DNA from: Watersipora subatra
Lineage: Eukaryota; Bryozoa; Gymnolaemata; Cheilostomatida; Watersiporidae
NCBI RefSeq assembly: GCF_963576615.1
Contig: NC_088717.1
Coordinates: 31,557,324-31,621,323, forward strand
Direction of reading: 5' to 3'
Length of the DNA stretch: 64,000 bases
The notes under the pieces were generated by a model. It was not told where the DNA came from and did no database searches. It was given only the letters and a program-made list of their open reading frames with translations. A program made the translations under genes and the position numbers. Position 1 is the stretch's first letter, and each line of letters starts with the position of its first letter. Positions 52,529 through 64,000 of this stretch are shown here, in pieces.

Positions 52529-55500
52529 CTGTAATGAATAACACTCAATGAAATTAGTTTATTGAGCATTCTGTCAGACACACACCTTTACGCCTCTACC
52601 ATTTATGCCTTTAATCCTCTAGGCAAGATGGTGTTCCGTGCGACATGTAGAATTAAAAGTTGATATATAAAATTAACAAAGCTACCTTTTTGAGTAGATA
52701 GAAGTTAAGCAGGAAATAAAAGCATGAGCTAGATTGAAGAAAATATTTAAAAACTTTAAAAGTTTCAAAGAAAAATAAATGTCAAGCTGTTAACAAATAA
52801 AAAACAGTAGGTATTGATACTAGTAAAGATATTTAGTATTTCAGTAAAGATATTAATAACTAACATTTACATTCATTCTTTACATATTAACACGTGTTCA
52901 ACAGGCAGCTGTATAAAAAAATAATGAAAATGCTGGTTTGCTGGAATCACCGCCATCTTCTGAGAAGAATAACGTAAAAACTATAAAACTATCACGTTAT
53001 TTTTGTTTAACCTACTTGATAAAGTGTAAGAGTGCCACAAGGTGCCATAGACATGCTCACATGAGTATATCTAATAGTAATAAGTACTCTAATATGAGTA
53101 ATAGTACATCACTATGTCTATTGAATATCACTTTCCACTATGAGGAATAGTACATCACTATGTCTATTTGATGTCACTTTCCACTATGAGGAATACTATA
53201 ACACTATGTCTATTGAGTGTCACTTTCCACTATGAGGAATAGTACATCACCATGTCTATTGAATGTCACTTTCCACTATGAGGAATAGTATATCACTATG
53301 TCTACTGAATGTCACTTTCCACTATTAGGAATAGTACATCACTATGTCTATTGAATGTCACTTTCCACTATGAGAAATAGTATATCACTATGTCTATTGA
53401 GTGTCACTTTCCACTATGAGGAATAGTACATCACTATGTCTATTGAATGTCACTTTCCACTATGAGGAATAGTACATCACTATGTCTATTGAATATCACT
53501 TTCCACTATGAGGAATAGTACATCACTATGTCTATTGAATGTCACTTTCCACTATGAGGAATACTATATCACTATGTCTACTGAATGTCACTTTCCACTA
53601 TTAGGAATAGTACATCACTATGTCTATTGAATGTCACTTTCCACTATGAGGAATAGTACATCACTATGTCTATTGAATGTCACTTTCCACTATGAGGAAT
53701 AGTATATCACTATGTCTACTGAATGTCACTTTCCACTATTAGGAATAGTGCATCACTATGTCTATTGAATGTCACTTTCCACTATGAGGAATACTATATC
53801 ACTATGTCTACTGAATGTCACTTTCCACTATGAGGAATACTATATCACTATGTCTATTGAGTGTCACTTTCCACTATTAGGAATAGTACATCACTATGTC
53901 TATTGAATGTCACTTTCCACTATGAGGAATACTATATCACTATGTCTACTGAATGTCACTTTCCACTATGAGGAATACTATATCACTAAGTCTATTGAAT
54001 GTCACTTTCCACTATTAGGAATAGTACATCACTATGTCTATTGAATTTCACTTTCCACTATTAGGAATAGTACATCACTATGTCTATTGAATGTCACTTT
54101 CCACTATGAGGAATAGTATATCACTATGTCTACTGAATGTCACTTTCCACTATGAGGAATAGTACATCACTATGTCTACTGAATGTCACTTTCCACTATG
54201 AGAAATAGTATATCACTATGTCTATTGAGTGTCACTTTCCACTATGAGGAATAGTACATCACTATGTCTATTTGATGTCACTTTCCACTATGAGGAATAC
54301 TATGTCACTATGTCTACTGAATGTCACTTTCCACTATGAGGAATAGTACATCACTATGTCTATTGAGTGTCACTTTCCACTATGAGGAATAGTACATCAC
54401 TATGTCTATTTGATGTCACTTTCCACTATGAGGAATACTATGTCACTATGTCTACTGAATGTCACTTTCCACTATGAGGAATAGTACATCACTATGTCTA
54501 TTGAATGTCACTTTCCACTATGAGGAATAGTATATCACTATGTCTATTGAATGTCACTTTCCACTATTAGGAATAGTACATCACTATGTCTATTGAATGT
54601 CACTTTCCACTATGAGAAATAGTATATCACTATGTCTATTGAGTGTCACTTTCCACTATGAGGAATAGTACATCACTATGTCTATTGAATGTCACTTTCC
54701 ACTATGAGGAATACTATATCACTATGTCTATTGAGTGTCACTTTCCACTATGAGAAATAGTGTATCACTATGTCTACTGAATGTCACTTTCCACTATTAG
54801 GAATAGTACATCACTATGTCTATTGAATGTCACTTTCCACTATGAGAAATAGTATATCACTATGTCTACTGAATGTCACTTTCCACTATGAGGAATACTA
54901 TATCACTATGTCTATTGAGTGTCACTTTCCACTATGAGGAATAGTACATCACTATGTCTATTGAATGTCACTTTCCACTATGAGGAATACTATATCACTA
55001 TGTCTATTGAATATCACTTTCCACTATGAGGAATAGTACATCACTATGTCTATTGAGTGTCACTTTCTACTATGAGGAATAGTACATCACTTTGTCTATT
55101 GAATGTCACTTTCCACTATGAGGACTAGTACATCACTGTCTATTTGATGTCACTTTCCACTATGAGGAATACTATATCACTATGTCTACTGAATGTCACT
55201 TTCCACTATTAGGAATAGTACATCACTATGTTTATTGAATGTCACTTTCCACTATGAGGAATACTATATCACTATGTCTACTGAATGTCACTTTCCACTA
55301 TTAGGAATAGTACATCACTATGTCTATTGAATGTCACTTTCCACTATGAGGAATAGTATATCACTATGTCTACTGAATGTCATTTTCCACTATGAGGAAT
55401 AGTACATCACTATGTCTATTGAATGTCACTTTCCACTATGAGAAATGGTATATCACTATGTCTATTGAGTGTCACTTTCCACTATGAGGAATAGTACATC

Positions 55501-58500
55501 ACTATGTCTATTGAATGTCACTTTCCACTATGAGGAATAGTACATCACTATGTCTATTGAATGTCACTTTCCACTATGAGGAATACTATATCACTATGTC
55601 TACTGAATGTCACTTTCCACTATTAGGAATAGTACATCACTATGTCTATTGAATGTCACTTTCCACTATGAGGAATAGTACATCACTATGTCTATTGAAT
55701 GTCACTTTCCACTATGAGGAATAGTACATCACTATGTCTATTGAATGTCACTTTCCACTATGAGAAATAGTATATCACTATGTCTATTGAGTGTCACTTT
55801 CCACTATGAGGAATAGTACATCACTATGTCTATTGAACGTCACTTTCCACTATGAGGAATAGTATATCACTATGTCTACTGAATGTCACTTTCCACTATG
55901 AGGAATAGTACATCACTATGTCTATTGAACGTCACTTTCCACTATGAGGAATAGTATATCACTATGTCTATTGAATGTCACTTTCCACTATGAGGAATAG
56001 TATATATCTATGACAATAGATTAGTGTTAGGTACAATGTTAGATGCTAACCTTGTAATTGAAAACCATTCCATCAACGTGTGATGTTCAACAAGGCATGA
56101 AGTTTTGGCTAGCATTTTATTTTTATGGCGCTTTTCTACAGACTTTCTAAAAAACTTTGCAGTGATGGTGACAATTTATTAATTGTTACAACCACTTTAG
56201 GCCAACTTACCAACAAAGTCAGCTAAGGTATAGGCCATGTCTTCTTTAAAAAGCATGTAAGATATTTCACCGTAGTAAACATTCAGGGTGGCAGCTTGCT
56301 TGACCCTCTCACGGAGTCCTTCAACAACCAATAAAACCTTACCATAAATTCCCATAGAATGATGACTAATGGATTAGCTGCTGCTAGAACACAAGAAAGT
56401 CCGTTAATAGCTGCTAAACAGTGTGAAGCTTAGAAAGCGCCTTCTTTGAGAAGACAACTCCAGTCTACTCCGAATGATGATGAACTGATTTGCAGCCTAT
56501 AAATACAATAAGTACATACATGTGCATACTTGTTAAAGCACACAATCTGCATAATTTATCCAAGTGTTACCATTTCCGATTTCATTATGAAAAATAATTA
56601 TTGTTAGCAAAAATTATGCTAAGAATCTATTGAAGTAGCCTGAAAACTTTTTGAACTTTTTACTCAACAAAAAATAGCGCTATGGTGTATTTATCTTTAT
56701 AGTAAAGTCGAATGACAAAAACGTTTAAAATCATAAGTCATTGAAAATGAATTTTCCATGAAGTTCGATGTTTGCTATTAAAGTTATATTGAAACATTTT
56801 AATTTTGGTTGAATCAATTAGCTTGTTTGAATGAGATGATTTTTAAGTGCAAATTGGCAAGAGAGACCTTGGTACACAAATACACACAAAAAGCACTGCT
56901 TTCAGTTGCATTTAAAACAGCTTTTGGTTTGATAAAGTCAGAAACAGACTTGACTGTAAGGTACTGAATGGGTGCTGTGTTAGGTCAACTCCACTATAGC
57001 CTGAGATCTACCTTCTGTTAGTACTATAGCATGAGTTGTACATACATTAGAAATGATTTGTAAAGATAATTGGATCTAATCTAATCACAGTGAAAAAAGG
57101 AATAAAGGTAAACATAAACATAAACATGGTATCATATACTTTCATAAATTTATTCTAGCGGTAGACTATTAGTACATCAAACATCTTATCATATATTTGT
57201 TATACATACATTTATAAAATGTATGTAATTATATATAAATATAACACCATATACCAATATATTATATGTTTAATAGTATATAATAAAAAATATAACATAA
57301 TCTACCTTGTATATATGTACTTCTCAAAGTTGGTTATCGTTGCGATTGTCCAGCTTTAGATATTAAAATATTGGATTAAGAGACCATCTCGCAGAAGATT
57401 TGATCTCGGAAACTTCTGTTCACCAGCCTGCCACCTTACTAATTAAACCACACGAGCTTGATAGGTTCCCTAGGCAATATATGTCATGAAATGAGAGCAA
57501 ATACGCAACCGCTTTCCGTCACGAGGCAAAGTGATGGCGTAACATCATGAGAAGCGGTAGCTCTTATTAATAAGCTTACTCAACTTATCCATTGGCAATG
57601 TGCCAGGCTAATAGCAAGTTGCAGGCAACTCTCATTACTTCTCATTGTTTATAAGCTGATTAAAGATCAGCTTATAAACAATGAGAAAAAAATGAAACCT
57701 AGCTAGAAGACTCTTTGTATAGCCACATAGCCACACACAAACGCGATTTGTCTGTAATGATTTTTAATACCCAGGCAATGCCGAGCATCGATCTAGTGAT
57801 ATAACATATAACAAATTATATAACTATATATAATAACATAATAGTATAATGTGGTAATATGTATATAATACATATTATGCAATATATATTATATATAATA
57901 TATATTATGTAATATTTTATATATAATATAAATATTTTTATTATACAATACATAATAATATGTTTATAAACTATTATTATATATTTATATATAAATACAT
58001 ATAAATATTTAAATATATTTATAAATGTGTACATGTAAACATTTGCTATAGTAACTATAACAATTTTCCAGCCTTTCTTTCTATTAGGTAACTGGTTTAT
58101 TGACTGCAGTCACCATGCTGCTGGCCCATTCATAGGCTTAACTAGGCTTAAATTAGGTTTACTAATATCAAAATTTTCTTGACAAAAAAAACCAGGATTC
58201 AGGAAACCAGAAAACAAGATGAAAATAAATTCGAAAGATTAAGTAAGATAGAGAGATAGGGGGAGAAATTTAGAAAGCAAATGCAAAGACAAAAAAGCTG
58301 AAGTCAGTACGCTAGTACAACCTGGTAAACCAGCCCAGATGTAACCAGAATCATCAGCAGAAATAATTCTATATGAACTGAATTAAAATAATTAAAGTAC
58401 ATATTTTATATTCAATTAAGGTACATTAAAGCTCAAACTGAGTAACCAGGAGGCTTGAGTGTAGGTGCTGACAAACAGCTGCTTTTACCAGAGCGAGTGT

Positions 58501-61500
58501 AGGTGCTGACAAACAGCTGCTTTTACCAGAGCGAGTGTAGGTGTTGACAAACAGCTGCTTTTACCAGAGCGAGTGTAGGTGCTGACAAACAGCTGCTTTT
58601 ACCAGAGCGAGTGTAGGTGCTGACAAACAGCTGCTTTTACCAGAGCGAGTGTAGGTGCTGACAAACAGCTGCTTTTACCAGAGCGAGTGTAGGTGTTGAC
58701 AAACAGCTGCTTTTACCAGAGCGAGTGTAGGTGCTGACAAACAGCTGCTTTTACCAGAGCGAGTGTAGGTGCTGACAAACAGCTGCTTTTACCAGAGCGA
58801 AGAAGAAAACAAAGGAAAAGGATTGCAAAGGAATGAAGCATGCCAATGCGAAACCTATTGAGAGACTTATTGTATGCTACAAGCGTGTTCAAAAAATACT
58901 CTATACACGCCTCCACATAGAGGACAAGTCAAGAAGCATAGCTAATACAACAGAGTTGATTGTTGTACTTGTACTAGCACTAGCACTAGCACTAGCACTA
59001 GCACTAGCGCACCTTGTCCTGAGACAAGCATAAAAATATTTTTTTGCTGAGGCTTACCATTTAAATTGAATTCTTCTAAAAAAGGTTAAAACAATCATAA
59101 ACATGTAGTGAGCTCTTCCTTGCCTCTCTTCTTAAAATACTTTTGTCAAAAGGGTCTCTCTCATCACAACATTCCGAAAAAAAAGTATGACAGACCAACC
59201 ATACGATGAGAAGTACACTTTTGCATTAGCTCAGAGATGTACTGTTCTCTTTCTCTCAGTTCCTTACTAGTAAGTATTACTACATCTATAAACCTTCGGT
59301 GTTTAAGTTAACCAGAGCCAAACTTCTCTCTCTCATCGCATAAGTTCGGCTCTGGTTAAACTTTACACTGAAGGTTTTTTTAGGTGTGGCAATACTCACT
59401 AGTAGACAGCCGACAGGAAGAGAGCAGTACGTCTCTGAGCTAATGCAAAAGTGCACTTCTCATCGTATGGTTGGTCGTATCAGCATATGCAAAACCTTTT
59501 AATAACATACAGTGTAGCCTGATACCTGGAATACTCTCTACCACTTGTAGCATATATTCACTTGGAAACCGAGAATATGACCAGCTTCCTGAGTACTGGA
59601 CTTCCTCACACCTTGGCCTACAGTCACATCTTGCCAATATCTCAGGGTTCGCTTGAAATTCTTCTATAAAAGTTTTGGATTAAATTTTTAAAAGAAGATA
59701 AGCCATTCAGAGCTATTCAGGCAGTGTTGAGATAAGCCACTTAAAAAATCTAACAAGCAAAATGCAAAAATGATACTTTTAGTCGAATGAAACATTTTCT
59801 CCGAGTAATTTTTAAAAAAATTTTGTGATGCACAACTGTTAGTCATGACTAATTCAGAGTCTAGCAGGAGTTGTACAAAAGTTGTACAAAGCATGTAACA
59901 AAGTATGTAACAGAGCAACAGTCTAATTATGTAACAAATGAAGATTATATTCTTTAGTATTTGGAATGAGCCGGGGATTCAGTGAAGGCCTGCGTTACAA
60001 ATTTTGGGAAAGAAGAAGTGTGACAAGTAAAAATGAGAGGTGACAGGTAAAGAGAAGGGGTGACAGGTAAAAAGGAGGGTTGACAAGTGAAGAGGATGGG
60101 TGACAAGTGAAGATGAGAAATGACAGGTGAAAAAAAGAGGTAACAGGTAAAAAGGTGGGTTGGCAGGAGAAAAGAAATGAAAAGTGAAGAAGAAGGGTGA
60201 TAGGTGATGAGGAGGTGTGACGGGTGAAGATGAGGGGTGACAGATGAAAAAGAGAGCAGACAGGTGAAAAGGATAGGTAAAATGTAAAAAGGTGGGCTGA
60301 CAGGGGAAAGGTAAAAATGTGGGTTGACAGGTGAAAACATGAGATGAAAGGTGAAGTGGAAGGGTGACAGGTGATGAAGAGAGATGACAGATAAAGATTA
60401 GAGGTGACAGGTGAAAATGAGGGATGACAAGTGAAGAAGAAGGGTAACAGGTCGAGAGGAAGGGTGACAGGTGAAAAATAGGGATGACAGGTGAAAAGGT
60501 ACGAGTGGCAGGTGAAGAGGAGGGGTGACAAATGAAGAGGAGGGGTGACAAGTGACAATGAAGAATGACAGGTGAAGACAAAGGATGACAGGTGAAGACA
60601 AGGGATGACAGGTGAAAAGAAGGGAATGCAGGTAAAGAGGAGGAGTGACAGGCAAAAAGAGGTGACAGTTAAAGATGAGGGGTGACAGGTGAAGATGAGA
60701 AGCGACAGGTTAAGAGCAGGAGTGACCGATAAAAACGAGGGGTGGCAGGTGAAGAGACGGGGTGATAGATGAAGAGGGAAGGCCAGGTGAAGATGAGGGG
60801 TGACAGGTGACAATGAGGGATGACTGGTGAAGACAAGGGATGACAGGTGAAAAAGAAGGGGTGACAGGTGGGGAGGAGGGTGACAGGTGAAGAGGAGAGG
60901 TGAAATTTGAAGATGAGCAGTAACAGGTAAAGAGCAGGAGTGACAGGTGAAGAGGGGGAGACAGTGAAGATGAGGGGTGACAGGTGCAGAGGAGTAACAA
61001 GTAAGGAAGATAGATACCAGATAAAGAGCTTGATTGTACAATGGTCTAATTCACTAGTTCACCTTAAGGCGTACCAGATTACATCATCACGCAGTATGGA
61101 AAACATAGTTGACATCAAGTCGCTGAAGCAAGTTGTGGTCATCTCAGTTCCATGCAAATGTGTTTTCCAGATTACTCACTAACAAATAAACTGGGTCGCA
61201 CCCAAGTGAACAAAACTATTACTGTTCAACCTTTTGATAATAAGACAAAGGTTGGTCAGTGTTTGTTTATTTTACTGCTTGAGCATATATCGCAATTTCA
61301 TATATTTCATATACTTTTGTTATTTATTCTTTTTTAATAAAATGGTTGTTAATATAAATAAAGTCTGAGATTTTTCATGAATAGCCATAATCTCAAGTGA
61401 TCAAACAATAACAATAAAACAAAGCAAACAATATGTTTGTACCTTTAACTAGTTTGCTACAGTGTATTAAACTGGTCCTATGACCATCCATACAAGCACA

Positions 61501-63763
61501 GCTCACAAAATAAGCAAACTCTAAATCACTTAAAAATACTTAATACTTACTGACTCACACTAACATTGTACTGGTTCACACAAACATCATACTAGTTCAC
61601 AGCAATGTCATACTGGTTCACACCAGCATAATACTGGTTCACACCAGCATCATACTGGTTCACAGCAACTTCATACTGGTTCACACCAACTCAGTTTTTA
61701 TGTCTGGCTCTAGTTCACCCTTAATCAATCAATCAATCACCATGCAGGAATTGGAGGTGAATGGTTACATTGGGTCTTACTAGATGTAAAATTTGTTACA
61801 TAACTATTGGTATTTCTAACTTTGAGCTTATAGGTGATCAGTTTTTATGTATCTGACCATCTCATCCTCACTTAACTAGAAACTGCCAACATTTCCAACT
61901 CGTAGAAATAAACTTCATACCTTCCGCTTGCATGGCGCATTCTAACATCTCATTTAGGAGGCACATGTTTTCGCCATCTATTTGCGGCTGATGCAGGTCT
62001 GTACAGCCACACCTTTCTATCACTAACAAGGTTTTACATTCCATGTAACAGCCATCATAGCTATAGGACTTGAAGAATCTCAAAGGGTTGTCAAGAGATT
62101 CAGCATCAAAGCAAATAGCTGCGCCATCATCGGCGTAGGGAGGCATTCTCTCAAACTAATGATTAGAGAAACAAAGAGCTTTCTAATCTCTGTGAGAGAC
62201 AGTTTAATGGCTTGTTGAAGATATTGATCAGATTTTGATTAGCCTTCTCATAATCTGTAAATCTGTCTACCATCTACTCTATGTCAGATGAATAAGCTCT
62301 TGTTTTTTTCTACTTGAAGCCCATAAGTATGTCTATCAATGACAAAATGCTCTCACCAACCTTATCAAGTACAACTAACTCTTAACATAGAACTCTATCT
62401 GCATCCTGTTATAAAAGCATATCAAGTGTTTAGAACGGAAACAAGATGCATTTGTTAATCATAAACTGGCAGGTAAGCATACTGATGTCTTACAGGGAAA
62501 AAAAACTTGTAAAGAAACACATCTTACCTGGGTTCGTTGAATTACAAATCTAGCAGCGACACCAGGAGAAAGGTAGTTGCCATGTTGTTTGATAAGTGGC
62601 ATAGAGTTATTCTTTCCTAGAAGGTACTGAAATAGAACAAATCCAAAAGACAGTCAGTCATAAACATTACTGAAATTAAACTCGGTAATGCTTGGGATTT
62701 CAGCCAATTTCAGTGTAATGTAACAGCAGAAAGTATGGTACTAACACTATCTGATATCACAAGATAACAGTAATGTAACAACATAGAGTATAGTACTAAC
62801 ACTATCTGATATCACAAGATAACAGTAATGCAACAACAGAGAGTATAGTACTAACACTATCTGATATCACAAGATGACAGTAATGCAACAACAGAGAGTA
62901 TAATAGTACTAAAACTATCTAATATCACAAGATAACAGTAATGCAACAACAGAGAGTATAGAACTAAAACTATCTGATATCACAAGATAACAGTAATATA
63001 ACAACAGAGAGTATAGTACTAATACTATCTGATATCACAATATAACAGTAATGTAACAACAGAGAGTATAGTACTAATACTATCTGATACCACAAGATAA
63101 CAGTAATGTAACAACAGAGAGTATAGTACTAACACTATCTGATATCACAAGATAACAGTAATGTAACAACAGAGAGTATAGTACTAGCACTATCTGATAT
63201 CACAAGATAACAGTAATGTAACAACAGAGAGTATAGTACTAACACTATCTGATATCACAAGATAACAGTAATGTAACAACAGAGAGTATAGTACTAACAA
63301 TTTCTGATATTACAAGATAACAGCAATGTAACAACAGAGAGTATAGTACTAACACTATCTGATATCACAAGATAACAGTAATGTCACAACAGAAAGTATA
63401 GTACTAACACTATCTGATATTACAAGATAACAGTAATGTAACAACAGAGAGTATAGTACTAAAACTATCTGATATCTCAATATAGCAGTAGTGTAACAAA
63501 CGAGGGTATGAAAATAGGATACAAGCAGAGGTAACTATCGATCATTTCATTTCTGCATATTGGACCAGAAGCGTTTTTCTAAACTTGTTGTATGGCTTCA
63601 TAAATAAGCCTAAACTGCAAGCATACCATGAAGCCTTCTGAGTAAGAAAATGGACCAGTGTTATAATCACTCAAATTGGAAAGAAGAACAAAATGAATTC
63701 CTCCATCCGATCCAGCAACAGACGTGCGAAAGGAGCCATTCTTGTTAAACTGATAGCATGTTC
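52371..63763 (-). CDS. DEG/ENaC-family sodium channel, 3' part
   Basis: Five exons (63627-63763, 62528-62626, 61921-62155, 56211-56318, 52371-52528) join in phase. They encode the latter half of a degenerin/ENaC/ASIC-type subunit: GTCYQFNKNGSF (conserved start of the finger region), NYLSPGVAARFVIQRTQ, the cysteine-rich thumb with YDGCYMECKTLLVIERCGC and CLLNEMLEC, ATLNVYYGEISYM and AYTLADFV, and TM2 with GGTMGITLGASFLTVMEF. The Gly-Ala-Ser filter is intact. These proteins form trimeric amiloride-sensitive Na+ channels in the plasma membrane. Subfamily (ASIC, FaNaC or other) is undecided. The N-terminus and TM1 lie beyond the window. Confidence 0.93.
53092..56002. repeat. 46-bp minisatellite, about 63 copies
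   Basis: Units contain 'GTCACTTTCCACTATGAGGA' and 'CACTATGTCTATTGAAT'. Subtypes alternate: GAATAGTACATC versus GAATACTATATC, TATTGAAT versus TACTGAAT, ATGAGGA versus ATTAGGA. It occupies most of the last channel intron (52529-56210). Confidence 0.96.
56211..56318 (-). CDS. Sodium channel exon (palm region before TM2)
   Basis: Acceptor 'GTTGTTGAAG', donor 'TTTGTTG|GTAAGT' on the minus strand. Encodes LRERVKQAATLNVYYGEISY and FKEDMAYTLADFV. The AxLNxYYxE and AYTLADFxG motifs are diagnostic of the family. Confidence 0.95.
57306..57805. repeat. Dispersed repeat with tRNA-like segment and GGCAATGCCG tail
   Basis: The left edge 'TGTACTTCTCAAAGTTGG', a minus-strand tRNA-like segment (57385-57455, with 'CGTGTGGTTTAATTAGTAAG' and 'GAGATCAAATC'), and the right tail 'TACCCAGGCAATGCCGAGCA' place it with the 7395 and 32990 repeats. 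In the channel intron 56319-61920. Confidence 0.65.
57641..57685. repeat. Perfect 20-bp inverted repeat, 5-nt loop
   Basis: Arm 'CTCATTGTTTATAAGCTGAT', loop TAAAG, then the exact reverse complement, followed by a run of A. Lies inside the dispersed repeat at 57306-57805. Confidence 0.95.
57806..58060. repeat. Extremely AT-rich low-complexity block
   Basis: Imperfect TATA/ATAATA runs ('TATATATTATATATAATA'), no coding potential. Confidence 0.75.
58456..58800. repeat. 38-bp minisatellite, 9 copies
   Basis: Nearly identical units of 'GAGCGAGTGTAGGTGCTGAC' and 'AAACAGCTGCTTTTACCA'; the only variants are GGTGTTGAC in two units. Inside a channel intron. Confidence 0.95.
58972..59010. repeat. (CACTAG)n hexamer microsatellite
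   Basis: Six to seven tandem 'GCACTA' hexamers ending in GCGCAC. Confidence 0.9.
59193..59476. mobile_element. Foldback/MITE-like 284-bp palindrome
   Basis: The left arm begins 'GACCAACCATACGATGAGAA' and the right arm ends with its inverse ('TTCTCATCGTATGGTTGGTC'). The arms continue pairing through 'TTTGCATTAGCTCAGAGA' and 'TCTCTGAGCTAATGCAAA', then imperfectly to an inner pair (AACCTTC...GAAGGTT, GTTAACCAGAGCC...GGCTCTGGTTAA). Non-coding, in a channel intron. No target duplication checked. Confidence 0.8.
59998..61010. repeat. Degenerate ~17-20-bp purine-rich minisatellite, about 55 copies
   Basis: Loose units around 'GGGTGACAGGTGAAGATGAG', with strong purine bias on the + strand and substantial length variation. 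The minus-strand HLSPLLFTCHPSS frames are by-products. Confidence 0.9.
61558..61690. repeat. ~20-bp minisatellite, about 6 copies
   Basis: Units 'CATACTGGTTCACACCAGCA' with AGCAATGT and CAACTT variants. 230 bp downstream, on the + strand, of it lies a channel exon. Confidence 0.88.
61921..62155 (-). CDS. Sodium channel exon (cysteine-rich thumb)
   Basis: Acceptor 'AATCATTAG', donor 'GCGGAAG|GTATGA' on the minus strand. Encodes FERMPPYADDGAAICFDAES, YSYDGCYMECKTLLVIERCG and CLLNEMLECAMQ. The order and spacing of cysteines match the DEG/ENaC extracellular domain. Confidence 0.96.
62528..62626 (-). CDS. Sodium channel exon
   Basis: Acceptor 'CTATTTCAG', donor 'ACCCAG|GTAAGA' on the minus strand, 33 codons in phase 0. 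Encodes YLLGKNNSMPLIKQHGNYLS and PGVAARFVIQRTQ, matching the family block around 'G..V.PG....L..T'. Confidence 0.93.
62715..63490. repeat. 55-bp minisatellite, about 14 copies
   Basis: Units include 'AACAGTAATGTAACAACAGA', 'GAGTATAGTACTAACACTAT' and 'CTGATATCACAAGAT'. It fills the channel intron 62627-63626. Confidence 0.96.
63627..63763 (-). CDS. Sodium channel exon (most 5' in window)
   Basis: Acceptor 'TATCTTTTAG', donor 'TTCATG|GTATGC' on the minus strand; two bases complete a split codon. Encodes GTCYQFNKNGSFRTSVAGSD and GIHFVLLSNLSDYNTG, the conserved GxCYxFN start of the DEG/ENaC ectodomain core. Upstream exons are outside the window. Confidence 0.93.
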
Positions 63764-63892
63764 CTAAAAGATAAATTATAAGTTTTTAAACTTGCATTGT
63801 TTAAAAACATAAACTTTCAATTATCAATGAAAACTTTTTTTTTCACGTTTGTGCCAAGGTTAAGTTGGAGATTGAAAATGAATTTTTTAGAG

Positions 63893-64000
63893 CAGTGATT
63901 AATTGATTTATGTCTGGCTATAAGAGATTAATTGATTTATGTCTGGCTATAAGAGATTAATTGATTTATGTCAGGCTATAAAAGATTAATTGATTTATGT
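63893..64000. repeat. 29-bp minisatellite, cut by the window end
   Basis: Three to four units of 'GATTAATTGATTTATGTCTG' plus 'GCTATAAGA' run to the last base. The array probably continues beyond the window. Confidence 0.9.

Noticed and set aside
59954-61041. 348-codon HLSPLLFTCHPSS frame on the minus strand
   Set aside because: Degenerate purine-rich minisatellite read on the pyrimidine strand, located in a channel intron.

Overview
The window is eukaryotic nuclear DNA from an invertebrate animal. It is AT-rich and has intron-containing genes with GT-AG splicing, several retrotransposon families, and more than twenty separate minisatellite arrays. The gene set (a UBAC1 orthologue, a DEG/ENaC channel, a putative chitin-binding protein), R2-type restriction-like-endonuclease retrotransposons and tRNA-headed short repeats fit a marine lophotrochozoan such as a mollusc or bryozoan. 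The sequence alone does not fix the species.

Three host genes are supported, all rebuilt exon by exon with compatible intron phases. (1) UBAC1/KPC2, the UBA-domain partner of an RNF123-type ubiquitin ligase, is on the + strand at 8961-19842. Seven coding exons were found, with a poly(A) signal at 19966; the first coding exon was not located. (2) A convergent minus-strand gene at about 24920-20658 encodes a cysteine-containing, Thr/Pro-repeat protein with a chitin-binding-like module. (3) The 3' part of a minus-strand DEG/ENaC sodium channel occupies 63763-52371, including the Gly-Ala-Ser selectivity filter; its 5' end lies beyond the window.

Between them is a mobile-element zone (25.8-47.4 kb). 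A Ty3/gypsy element (28027-32706) sits inside a 33-bp minisatellite, with matching 189-bp LTRs and a 5-bp target duplication. A second Ty3/gypsy element (37750-42237) sits inside an R2-clade non-LTR element, with 218-bp LTRs and a 5-bp target duplication. Two more copies of that non-LTR element form a tail-to-tail inverted repeat (42.7-47.15 kb). Decayed hAT transposons (0.9-1.9 kb and 50.8-51.5 kb), a possible pogo/Tigger remnant (4.25-5 kb), a gypsy integrase fragment (33.6-34.65 kb), foldback elements and tRNA-headed repeats fill much of the rest.

The strongest theme is tandem-repeat load. Nearly every large intron of UBAC1 and the channel gene carries its own unrelated minisatellite, with units from 11 to 55 bp. 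Many units are multiples of three, so they create long but meaningless open frames. No new enzymatic or defence system was found. The most useful leads are the nested insertions, the inverted non-LTR pair with shared nonsense codons, and the intron-by-intron minisatellite pattern.
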